7,698 bases of DNA from CAVPEW01 sp050247895 (GTDB lineage: Bacteria; Actinomycetota; Acidimicrobiia; Acidimicrobiales; VFJN01), in NCBI GenBank assembly GCA_050247895.1, contig JBFWTJ010000197.1, forward strand, positions 1-7,698, in the 5' to 3' direction. The notes under the pieces are model-generated. The model ran no database searches. It had not been told where the DNA came from and saw only the letters and a program-made list of their open reading frames with translations. Both the position numbers and the translations under genes were made by a program. Positions 1-5,930 of the stretch are shown piece after piece. How positions within the stretch are numbered: position 1 is the first letter of the stretch; every line of letters begins with the position of its first letter.

Positions 1-1
1 G

Positions 2-448
2 GACGGCTACGTCGCCCGCCGCTGGGACCAGGGCTCGGAGCTGGGCAAGGTCCTCGACCCGGTCGCCGACCGGCTCCTGTTCATGGTCGGTGCCGGCGCG
101 ATCGTGGTCGACGGCTCGGTCCCGCCCTGGTTCGCCGGCCTGGTCCTGGCCCGGGAGGTGGTGGTGGCCGGCACGACCCTGGGCCTGGCCGCCCTCGGCG
201 CCCGGCGCATCGACGTCACCTGGGCCGGCAAGGCCGGGACCTTCGCGCTGATGGTGGCGTTCCCGCTCTTCCTGGGCAGCCACGCCGACGACCTGGGCTG
301 GGAGCGCCTGGCCGGGGTGCTGGCCTGGGTCGCCGGGGTGCCGGGCCTGGTGCTCAGCCTGTGGTCGGCGGCCCGGTACGTGCCGCTGGCCCGGGTCGCG
401 CTGGCTGCCGGGCGGGCCGATCGTGCCGGGGTACCGTCGGGCCCATGA
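2..448 (+). CDS. CDP-alcohol phosphatidyltransferase, C-terminal part (PgsA2-like), 5' truncated
   Basis: The gene is cut by the left window edge and its reading frame is open from base 2. The first visible residues complete the CDP-alcohol phosphotransferase signature DG-x2-AR-x8-G-x3-D-x3-D: DGYVARR, then a Gly, then LDPVADR. This metal and CDP binding site sits in the membrane. Hydrophobic stretches follow (around FMVGAGAIVV, WFAGLVLA, FALMVAFPLFL and GVLAWVAGVPGLVL), consistent with the remaining transmembrane helices. Enzymes of this family move a phosphatidyl group from CDP-diacylglycerol to an alcohol such as glycerol-3-phosphate or inositol phosphate. The WAGKAGTFALMVAFP segment resembles mycobacterial PgsA2 (Rv1822) as I remember it, and that gene lies near garA in M. 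tuberculosis. The acceptor alcohol cannot be told from sequence. The stop overlaps the next start by four bases (ATGA), so the two genes are probably translationally coupled. Confidence 0.9.
   Translation, partial: DGYVARRWDQGSELGKVLDPVADRLLFMVGAGAIVVDGSVPPWFAGLVLAREVVVAGTTLGLAALGARRIDVTWAGKAGTFALMVAFPLFLGSHADDLGWERLAGVLAWVAGVPGLVLSLWSAARYVPLARVALAAGRADRAGVPSGP
432..437 (+). promoter_or_regulatory. Candidate -10 box for leaderless transcription of the nucleotidyltransferase gene
   Basis: TACCGT ends 7 nt before the ATG at 445, so a start site at +7 from the box would fall on the A of the start codon. It lies inside the end of the upstream gene. No Shine-Dalgarno and no convincing -35 are seen. 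The same arrangement precedes three other genes in the window. Confidence 0.4.
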
Positions 449-2931
449 AGGCCGTGATCATGGCGGGCGGCGAGGGGACGCGTCTACGTCCGCTCACGTC
501 GAACGCGCCGAAGCCGATGATGCCCCTGGCCAACCTGCCGATGATGGAGCACATCGTGAAGCTGCTGCGCCGCCACGGCTTCGACGACATCGTGGTCACC
601 GTGGCCTTCATGGCCAACCACATCCGCAACTACTTCGGGGACGGGTCGGAGTTCGGGGTCCGGATGGTCTACGCCACCGAGGACCAGCCCCTGGGCACCG
701 CCGGTTCGGTGCGCAACGCCATGGACGAGCTCGACGAGCGCTTCCTGGTCATCTCGGGCGACGTGCTGACCGACATCGACCTGCGGGCCATCGTGGACCT
801 CCACGAGGAGCGCTCCGCCCTGGCCACCATCGGCCTGGTCCGGGTCGAGAACCCCCTCGAGTTCGGCATCGTCATCACCCAGGAGGACGGCGCGATCGAG
901 AGGTTCCTGGAGAAGCCGAGCTGGGGCCAGGTCTTCAGCGACACGATCAACACCGGCATCTTCGTGCTCGAGCCCGAGATCTTCGACTTCATCCCGCCCG
1001 ACCGCCCGGTGGACTTCTCCGGCGAGGTGTTCCCCGCCGTGCTGGACCAGGGCAAGCCGATCTACGGGGCGGTGGCCGAGGGCTACTGGGAGGACGTGGG
1101 CACGCTGGAGGCGTACCTGCGGGCCCACAAGGACATCCTCGACGGTCGCGTCGACCTGGAGCTGCCCGGCTTCGAGGTCGGCCAGGGGGTGTGGCTGGGC
1201 CAGGGCGCGGAGATCCACCCCGAGGCCACGATCGACGGCCCGGCGGTGATCGGCGACTACTGCCGGGTCGAGGCCGGTGCCCGCGTCGGTCCCTACTCGG
1301 TGCTGGGGACCAACGTGCGGGTGTGGGGCCACGTCGACCTGGAGCGGGTCGTCGTCCACGACAACGCCTACCTGGGCGAGGCCGTGCGGTTGCGGGGCAC
1401 CACGGTGGGCCGTGCCTGCGACCTGCGCAAGGGCGTGCGCTGCGAGGAGGGCGTGGTGCTGGGCGACGAGTGCTTCGTCGGCGAGCACGCCGTCATCGGC
1501 GCCGGCGTCAAGGTCTACCCGTTCAAGACCGTCGAGGCCGGGGCGATGGTCAACTCCTCGATCGTCTGGGAGTCGCGGGGCGCCCGCTCGCTGTTCGGGC
1601 GCGACGGCGTGGCCGGCCTGGCCAACGTCGACGTCAACCCCGAGCTGGCCGTGCGGGTGGCCATCGCCTACGCGACCTCGCTGAAGAAGGACGCGACGGT
1701 GGTCATGTCGCGGGACTCGAGCCGGTCGGCCCGCATGCTCAAGCGGGCCATGATGGCCGGGGTCAACGCGTCGGGGGTCAACGTGCTGGACCTCGAGGTG
1801 GCCTCGGTCCCGGTGACCCGGTTCATCGCCCGCCAGCCCTCGTCGTCGGGCGGCCTGACGGTGAGGCTGGTGGCGGCGGACCCCCAGTCGGTGGTGATCC
1901 GCTTCTTCGGCGGCGACGGGACCGACATCACCGAGGACGTCCAGCGCAAGATCGAGCGCCTGTTCCTGCGGGAGGACTTCCGCCGGGTGGTGCCGGCCGA
2001 GATCGGCGACATCGACTTTCCGCCCCGGGCGTTGGAGCACTACACGACGGCCCTGGAGCAGACCGTCGACATGCAGGCCATCCAGCGGGCCCGGTTCAAG
2101 GTCGTGGTCGACTACGGCTACGGCTCGACGTCGTTCGTGATGCCCAACGTCCTGGCCAAGCTGGGTGCCGACGTGCTGGCGGTCAACCCCTACGCCAGCA
2201 CCGGTGGCGTGATCAACCGGGACCCGGAGGCCGCGGCCCGCGAGGTGGCCGCCATCGTGACCGCCTCGGGGGCGCACCTGGGGGCGGTGATCGACGCCGA
2301 CGGCGAGCACCTGACCCTGATCGACGACGCGGGCCACGTGCTGGCCGACGGCGAGGCGCTCCTGGCCCTGCTGACGCTGGTCTCGGACCACCTCGTGGGC
2401 GACACGGTGGCCCTGCCGGTCACCGTGACCCGTCACGCCGAGGCCATCGCGGGCCGCTACGGGGTCCGCGTCCAGCGGACCAAGCTGGCCAGCTCGGCGC
2501 TGATGGATGCGGCGAGCGAACCGGGGGTCGGCTTCGCCGCGAGCACCGACGGCGGCTACATCCTGCCCGGCTTCCTGCCCGCCTTCGACGCCGCCGCGAC
2601 CTTCGTCAAGGTGCTCGAGCTGCTGGCCCGCAACGGGTCCAGCCTGTCCGACGTGGTGGCCGGCCTGCCCGCGGTCCACCAGGCCCACGAGACCGTGGTG
2701 ACGCCCTGGGAGCACAAGGGCATGGTCATGCGGTCGCTGGTCGAGCAGAGCAAGGAGCGCGACGTCCAGCTCATCGACGGGATCAAGGTGCGCCACGACG
2801 ACGGCTGGGCCCTGGCCCTGCCCGACCCGGAGGACCCCGTGACCCACGTGTGGGCCGAGGGCGCGAGCCCGGCCCAGGCCCGGGCGCTGGTCCAGGAGTA
2901 CGTGCGGCGCATCCGCCAGCTCGTGCGCTGA
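445..2931 (+). CDS. Sugar-1-phosphate nucleotidyltransferase (GDP-mannose pyrophosphorylase type) fused to a degenerate phosphomannomutase-like region
   Basis: The product is 828 residues. Residues 1-235 are a nucleotidyltransferase: AGGEGTRLRPLT at 7-18, Lys23 in the APKP segment, SGDVLTD at 104-110, EKPSWG at 156-161, NTG at 169-171 and WEDVGT at 215-220. These proteins make NDP-sugars, most often GDP-mannose in this architecture, from NTP and sugar-1-phosphate in the cytosol. Residues about 250-370 are hexapeptide repeats of a left-handed beta helix. From about 400 to the end the sequence follows the phosphoglucomutase/phosphomannomutase fold, but its catalytic motifs are replaced: the TASHNP serine loop by RLVAADP (474-480), the DGDADR metal loop by DADGEH (617-622), the GExSGH loop by STDGGY, and the RPSGTEP phosphate loop by LPDPEDP (792-798). 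That half is probably not a mutase. ATG 445 is chosen because the Rossmann strand begins directly there. An in-frame GTG at 361 only adds residues overlapping the upstream gene. The nucleotide and sugar specificity is inferred. Confidence 0.88.
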   Translation: MKAVIMAGGEGTRLRPLTSNAPKPMMPLANLPMMEHIVKLLRRHGFDDIVVTVAFMANHIRNYFGDGSEFGVRMVYATEDQPLGTAGSVRNAMDELDERFLVISGDVLTDIDLRAIVDLHEERSALATIGLVRVENPLEFGIVITQEDGAIERFLEKPSWGQVFSDTINTGIFVLEPEIFDFIPPDRPVDFSGEVFPAVLDQGKPIYGAVAEGYWEDVGTLEAYLRAHKDILDGRVDLELPGFEVGQGVWLGQGAEIHPEATIDGPAVIGDYCRVEAGARVGPYSVLGTNVRVWGHVDLERVVVHDNAYLGEAVRLRGTTVGRACDLRKGVRCEEGVVLGDECFVGEHAVIGAGVKVYPFKTVEAGAMVNSSIVWESRGARSLFGRDGVAGLANVDVNPELAVRVAIAYATSLKKDATVVMSRDSSRSARMLKRAMMAGVNASGVNVLDLEVASVPVTRFIARQPSSSGGLTVRLVAADPQSVVIRFFGGDGTDITEDVQRKIERLFLREDFRRVVPAEIGDIDFPPRALEHYTTALEQTVDMQAIQRARFKVVVDYGYGSTSFVMPNVLAKLGADVLAVNPYASTGGVINRDPEAAAREVAAIVTASGAHLGAVIDADGEHLTLIDDAGHVLADGEALLALLTLVSDHLVGDTVALPVTVTRHAEAIAGRYGVRVQRTKLASSALMDAASEPGVGFAASTDGGYILPGFLPAFDAAATFVKVLELLARNGSSLSDVVAGLPAVHQAHETVVTPWEHKGMVMRSLVEQSKERDVQLIDGIKVRHDDGWALALPDPEDPVTHVWAEGASPAQARALVQEYVRRIRQLVR

Positions 2932-2991
2932 GCGGGGGAGCGCGCCGGCCGCGGACCCCGCGACCCTGGACCGGAGGTCGAGGGTTCGGAC

Positions 2992-2997
2992 TAGCCT
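2992..2997 (+). promoter_or_regulatory. Candidate -10 box for leaderless gcvH
   Basis: TAGCCT ends 8 nt before the gcvH ATG, in the 74-base gap after the nucleotidyltransferase stop. There is no Shine-Dalgarno. A weak TGGACC upstream (2967-2972) is at 19 nt and is not a strong -35. The position predicts that transcription starts at or next to the ATG. Confidence 0.45.
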
Positions 2998-3005
2998 CCG
3001 TCGCC

Positions 3006-3386
3006 ATGAACATCCCCGATGACCTGCGCTACTCGACCGACCACGAGTGGGTCCGCGTAGAGGGTGGGAAGGTGCGGGTCGGGATCACCGACTACGCCCA
3101 GGACGCGCTGGGCGACGTGGTCTTCGTCGACCTCCCCGAGATCGGCACGGCGGCCGACCGGGGGGCCTCGGTGTGCGAGGTCGAGTCCACCAAGTCCGTG
3201 TCCGACGTGTACCTGCCGCTGGCCGGCACCGTCACCGAGGTCAACGCCGAGCTGGCCGACGCCCCCGAGCGGCTCAACGAGGACCCCTACGGGGACGCCT
3301 GGCTGTTCGTGGTCGAGCCGGTCGACCTGGCCCAGGTCGAGGAGCTCCTCGACGCCGACGGGTACCGGAAGCTCATCGAGGGCTGA
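3006..3386 (+). CDS. gcvH: Glycine cleavage system H protein
   Basis: The product is a 126-residue GcvH, the usual family length. It carries the lipoyl arm that shuttles the aminomethyl group among the P, T and L proteins of the glycine cleavage system in the cytosol. The N-terminus has the family HEW motif (residues 13-15), followed by VGITDYAQDALGDVVFVDLP. The lipoylation site is the ESTKSVSD loop, with Lys63 as the modified residue. LNEDPYGDAWL near residues 91-102 is also typical. The start is fixed by the conserved N-terminus. No Shine-Dalgarno sequence precedes it; a TAGCCT box lies 8 nt upstream instead. The FHA gene follows with no gap. Pairing of GcvH with a GarA/OdhI-type FHA protein is conserved in actinobacteria. 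gcvT lies four genes downstream in this window. Confidence 0.97.
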   Translation: MNIPDDLRYSTDHEWVRVEGGKVRVGITDYAQDALGDVVFVDLPEIGTAADRGASVCEVESTKSVSDVYLPLAGTVTEVNAELADAPERLNEDPYGDAWLFVVEPVDLAQVEELLDADGYRKLIEG

Positions 3387-3857
3387 GTGGTCGACATCGT
3401 CTGCGCTCGCTGCGGCCATCGCAACGCGCCGGGCGGCAACTTCTGCTCCTCGTGCGGCGCCCCGTTGGACACCACGACCGACCACCCGACCATGTCGGTG
3501 GCGGTCCCGGTCGAGAGCCCCGACGAGGAGGTCGTGGTCGACCTGGGCGAGCTGCCCTCGGGGGTGGGGATGCTGGTGGTCACCCGTGGGGCCAACGCCG
3601 GCTCGCGCTACGCGCTGGACCAGGACGTGGTCACCGCCGGTCGCCACCCCGACAGCGACATCTTCCTGGACGACATCACGGTGTCGCGCCGCCACGCCGA
3701 GCTGGTCCGGGCGCCGGTGGGCTACGTGGTGCGTGACGCGGGGTCGTTGAACGGCACCTACCTGAACCGCGAACGGGTCGAGCAGGCCGAGCTGCACGAC
3801 GGGGACGAGCTCCAGGTCGGGTCGTTCAAGCTCGTGTTCCTGGCCGGGCACAAGTGA
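3387..3857 (+). CDS. garA: Zinc-ribbon and FHA-domain protein, GarA/OdhI type
   Basis: The product is 156 residues. The N-terminus is a zinc ribbon, CARC (6-9) and CSSC (20-23). It is followed by an acidic linker and then an FHA domain from about residue 55. FHA signature residues are present: GR at 85-86, SRRH at 100-103 and SLNGTYLN at 120-127, which read phosphothreonine. GarA and OdhI in this genomic position inhibit 2-oxoglutarate dehydrogenase and, in mycobacteria, also act on glutamate metabolism. Phosphorylation of an N-terminal ETTS motif by PknB/PknG controls them. That ETTS motif is absent here. A DTTTDHPT stretch just after the ribbon (28-35) is the only obvious threonine cluster that could replace it. 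The GTG start abuts the gcvH stop, with a weak GAGGG 4 nt upstream. The stop overlaps the next start (GTGA). Orthology rests on synteny and the FHA domain; the target enzymes are inferred. Confidence 0.88.
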   Translation: MVDIVCARCGHRNAPGGNFCSSCGAPLDTTTDHPTMSVAVPVESPDEEVVVDLGELPSGVGMLVVTRGANAGSRYALDQDVVTAGRHPDSDIFLDDITVSRRHAELVRAPVGYVVRDAGSLNGTYLNRERVEQAELHDGDELQVGSFKLVFLAGHK

Positions 3858-4759
3858 GCACGATGGCGGGACGGTCGCACCTCTCGATCGGCGAGGTCCT
3901 CAGCCTGCTCCAGGACGAGTTCCCCGACATCACGATCTCGAAGATCCGCTTCCTGGAGAGCCAGGGCCTGCTCGATCCCGAGCGGACGCCGTCGGGCTAC
4001 CGGAAGTTCTACGAGTCCGACATCGAGCAGCTCCGCTGGATCCTCCAGCAGCAGAAGGAGAACTTCCTGCCGCTCAAGGTGATCAAGGATCGCCTGGAGG
4101 AGAGCGCCGCGGCCGGCCTGGTCGTGCCGCCCGACGAGCCGGCGGCCGGGGTGGGGGAGCCCGCCGCGGCCGAGGGCGCGCCGGCGGGGCGGGACGGGAC
4201 GGCATCCGCCGCACCCGGCCCGGTCGGCGACGGGCGCGACGCTCCGGTGGCCGTCTCCGCGGTGCCGACCCCGCCTTCCCCGTCGGTCCCGCCGGGCCCG
4301 GCCCGGTCGGCGGAGTCCCGGGCCGGGGCGCAGGCCGCCCGGCCCACGCCAGCCGGGCGCCTCGACGCCGGGGTGAGCGGGGTCAGCCTGACCCGCCAGG
4401 AGCTGTGCGACGCGTCGGGCCTGGTCGACGACGAGCTGGCCGACCTGGAGCGCTTCGGCCTGGTCACCGGCCGGGTCGTGGGCGCCGACCGCTACTTCGA
4501 CGAGGACGACCTGGTCGTGGCCCGCAGCGCGGCCGGCTTCCTGCGGTTCGGCATCGAGGCCCGCCACCTGCGCATGTACAAGGTCGCGGCCGAGCGCGAG
4601 GCCGGCTTCTTCGAGCAGGTGATCATGCCCCTGGTCAAGCAGCGCAACCCCCAGGCCCGCCAGCAGGCCGCGGACCGGCTCGACGAGCTGTCGCGGCTGG
4701 GGGAGTCGCTGCACGCCGCGCTCCTGCGGGTGGCCCTGGGCGACCACACCCGGCGCTGA
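3854..4759 (+). CDS. ftsR: MerR-family transcriptional regulator, FtsR-like
   Basis: The product is 301 residues. The MerR winged-helix DNA-binding domain spans about residues 10-80, with LSIGEVL, the recognition segment ISKIRFLESQGLL and the wing RTPSGYRKF. A linker of about 90 residues, rich in Pro, Ala and Gly (roughly 84-176), leads to a second conserved domain (SLTRQELCDASG, LERFGLV, FGIEARHLRMYK) with a helical C-terminus. This two-domain plan and its position after the FHA gene match Rv1828 and Corynebacterium FtsR, which is reported to activate ftsZ. The linker makes this protein about 50 residues longer than Rv1828 as I remember it. The GTG start forms a 4-base GTGA overlap with the FHA stop, implying translational coupling. 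An ATG 9 bases further in (3863) is an alternative. The role in division is by analogy. Confidence 0.88.
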   Translation: MSTMAGRSHLSIGEVLSLLQDEFPDITISKIRFLESQGLLDPERTPSGYRKFYESDIEQLRWILQQQKENFLPLKVIKDRLEESAAAGLVVPPDEPAAGVGEPAAAEGAPAGRDGTASAAPGPVGDGRDAPVAVSAVPTPPSPSVPPGPARSAESRAGAQAARPTPAGRLDAGVSGVSLTRQELCDASGLVDDELADLERFGLVTGRVVGADRYFDEDDLVVARSAAGFLRFGIEARHLRMYKVAAEREAGFFEQVIMPLVKQRNPQARQQAADRLDELSRLGESLHAALLRVALGDHTRR

Positions 4760-4800
4760 CCGACCCGGATCGCGGCCACCGCGGCCCGGCCGGTCTCCGG

Positions 4801-4806
4801 TATCGT
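4801..4806 (+). promoter_or_regulatory. Candidate -10 box for the leaderless DUF151 gene
   Basis: TATCGT ends 7 nt before ATG 4814, in the 54-base gap after the ftsR-like stop. There is no Shine-Dalgarno and no clear -35. The box overlaps the alternative GTG start at 4805, which argues for the ATG. Confidence 0.5.
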
Positions 4807-4813
4807 GCGAGCG

Positions 4814-5308
4814 ATGGCCGTCGAGATGGAGTTGGTCGGCATCGAGGTCGAGAGGCCGCCGAACATCCCCTGCCTCCTCCTGCGCGAGACCACGGGCGAC
4901 CGTCGGGTGCTCCCGATCTTCATCGGCGGCCCGGAGGCCACGGCGATCGCCTTCGCCCTGGAGAACGTCGAGACCCCTCGGCCCATGACCCACGACCTGA
5001 TGCGCACCCTGCTCGACGAGCTCGGCGCACGGATCGAGCGGATCGTGGTCACCGAGCTGCGGGAGTCCACGTTCTTCGCCGAGATCGTGCTCAGCCAGGC
5101 GGGGGAGGTCCGCTCGATCTCGAGCCGCCCGTCCGACGCGGTGGCCCTGGCCGTGCGCGTGGGCGCTCCGCTGTTCGCCGAGGAGGTCGTGCTGGACGAG
5201 GCGGGCCGGGCGGCCGGGTCCGACGGCGAGGCCGACGTGCCCGACGAGGTGGTCGAGGAGTTCAAGGCGTTCATCGACCAGGTCAACCCGGAGGACTTCG
5301 CCTCCTAG
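4814..5308 (+). CDS. DUF151 bifunctional-nuclease family protein
   Basis: The product is 164 residues, the same length as I recall for its M. tuberculosis syntenic counterpart Rv1829. It follows the DUF151 (bifunctional nuclease, Bfn) family: an N-terminal MELVGIEVE strand, PCLLLRE, LPIFIGGPEATAIAFAL, RPMTHDLM, the ESTFFAEIVL strand, and SSRPSDAVALAVRVGAPLFAEE. An acidic tail ends in FKAFIDQVNPEDF. A plant member has been described with DNase/RNase activity; the bacterial function is not settled, so nuclease activity here is only a family label. ATG 4814 is preferred over the in-frame GTG 4805 because homologs begin at this point and because the GTG lies inside the likely -10 box. There is no Shine-Dalgarno sequence. 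The gene is flanked by two MerR regulators, an arrangement conserved in actinobacteria. Confidence 0.9.
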   Translation: MAVEMELVGIEVERPPNIPCLLLRETTGDRRVLPIFIGGPEATAIAFALENVETPRPMTHDLMRTLLDELGARIERIVVTELRESTFFAEIVLSQAGEVRSISSRPSDAVALAVRVGAPLFAEEVVLDEAGRAAGSDGEADVPDEVVEEFKAFIDQVNPEDFAS

Positions 5309-5320
5309 GGCGGTCGACGG

Positions 5321-5337
5321 CCCGGGCCGGCCCCGGG
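5321..5337 (+). other. GC-rich stem-loop after the DUF151 gene
   Basis: CCCGGG at 5321-5326 can pair with CCCGGG at 5332-5337 around a 5-base loop. It begins 12 bases after the DUF151 stop and lies before the next promoter. There is no T tract, so it is at best a weak terminator or an mRNA 3' end structure. Confidence 0.3.
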
Positions 5338-5349
5338 TGCGGTGGGGCC

Positions 5350-5378
5350 TTGACCGGGCGGTCCATCGGCCGTACCGT
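5350..5378 (+). promoter_or_regulatory. Sigma-70-type promoter for the second merR and probably gcvT
   Basis: TTGACC (5350-5355) and TACCGT (5373-5378) are separated by exactly 17 bases. This is the best housekeeping-type promoter in the window. The predicted start is near 5385, giving a leader of about 64 nt before ATG 5449. The spacer is normal length and not the 19-20 bases of classical MerR-activated promoters. Confidence 0.6.
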
Positions 5379-5389
5379 CGGCGGTCACC

Positions 5390-5413
5390 ACACGGGTGTA
5401 ACTCCACCGGTGG
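5390..5413 (+). promoter_or_regulatory. Paired dyads in the leader of the second merR, candidate operator
   Basis: ACAC-GG-GTGT (5390-5399) and the perfect palindrome CCACCGGTGG (5404-5413) lie side by side just after the predicted start site. Their cores, CACGGGTG and CACCGGTG, repeat at a 14-base interval. This could be a binding site for the MerR protein encoded downstream, or a small leader structure. Confidence 0.3.
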
Positions 5414-5437
5414 CATCTCGTGACGGGTACGCGGACC

Positions 5438-5443
5438 GGGGAG
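5438..5443 (+). promoter_or_regulatory. Ribosome binding site of the second merR
   Basis: GGGGAG lies 5 nt before ATG 5449. It fixes that start against longer in-frame readings and contrasts with the Shine-Dalgarno-less genes around it. Confidence 0.55.
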
Positions 5444-5448
5444 AGCGG

Positions 5449-5925
5449 ATGACGGCTGGATGGAGCGGGCGTGAGGCGGCGGACATCGTCGGCATCACCT
5501 ACCGCCAGCTGGACTACTGGGCGCGGACGAACCTGATCCGGCCCTCCCTGGCCGATGCGCAGGGGAGTGGCAGCCGCCGTCGCTACTCGTACCGCGACCT
5601 GATCGAGCTGCGGATGGTCAAGACGCTGGTCGACGCCGGTCAGAAGCTCGAACGGGTCCGGGCCGCGTTCAGCTACCTGCGCGAGCGCCTGGGCGACGAC
5701 CTGGCCTCGGCGAAGCTGGTCATCGCCGGCGACTCGGTCGTGCTGGTCCACGAGGGCGAGGACCTGATCGACGTCGTGAACCGCTACCAGGGTCAGGGCG
5801 TGCTGAACCTCCTGGCCCTCGACGGCGTGACCGAGCAGGTCGACGCCCGGATCCGTGAGCTGCGGGATTCGGATTCGGACGCTCCCGCCGCCAGCCCGTC
5901 GGCTCCGGCCGCCGCGGCCCGCTGA
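5449..5925 (+). CDS. MerR-family transcriptional regulator, ResR (Rv1830)-like
   Basis: The product is 158 residues. The MerR helix-turn-helix lies at the N-terminus: GREAADIVGITYRQLDYW, then TNLIRPS and the wing SRRRYSYRDLIELRMV. It is followed by a dimerisation helix (GQKLERVRAAFSYLRERLG) and a small C-terminal domain (LVIAGDSVVLVHEGEDLIDVVN, GQGVLNLLAL). The tail is a short Ala/Pro/Ser-rich extension. No metal-binding cysteines are seen, so it is not a classical mercury or copper sensor. Position after the DUF151 gene matches Rv1830, reported as resR and linked to division timing and antibiotic resilience in M. tuberculosis. It is shorter than Rv1830 (about 225 residues as I recall). The ATG is preceded by GGGGAG 5 nt away, the clearest Shine-Dalgarno among the + strand genes, and by its own promoter. 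Confidence 0.88.
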   Translation: MTAGWSGREAADIVGITYRQLDYWARTNLIRPSLADAQGSGSRRRYSYRDLIELRMVKTLVDAGQKLERVRAAFSYLRERLGDDLASAKLVIAGDSVVLVHEGEDLIDVVNRYQGQGVLNLLALDGVTEQVDARIRELRDSDSDAPAASPSAPAAAAR

Positions 5926-5930
5926 TCCCC

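Noticed and set aside
361..444. 28-residue N-terminal extension of the nucleotidyltransferase from GTG 361
   Set aside because: It overlaps the upstream coding region, is Arg/Gly-rich, and precedes the point where the nucleotidyltransferase fold normally starts (ATG 445, with ATGA overlap).
423..3386. Very long open frames overlapping the nucleotidyltransferase gene (987 codons on +, 787 codons on - at 484-2847)
   Set aside because: They are Arg/Gly/Pro- or His/Val-rich shadow frames produced by high GC and show no domain pattern. The real gene in the same place has clear motifs throughout.
5866..5880. Short tandem repeat GATTCG encoding Asp-Ser repeats at the end of the second merR
   Set aside because: It has only two units and lies in a variable tail; too short to be a meaningful repeat.
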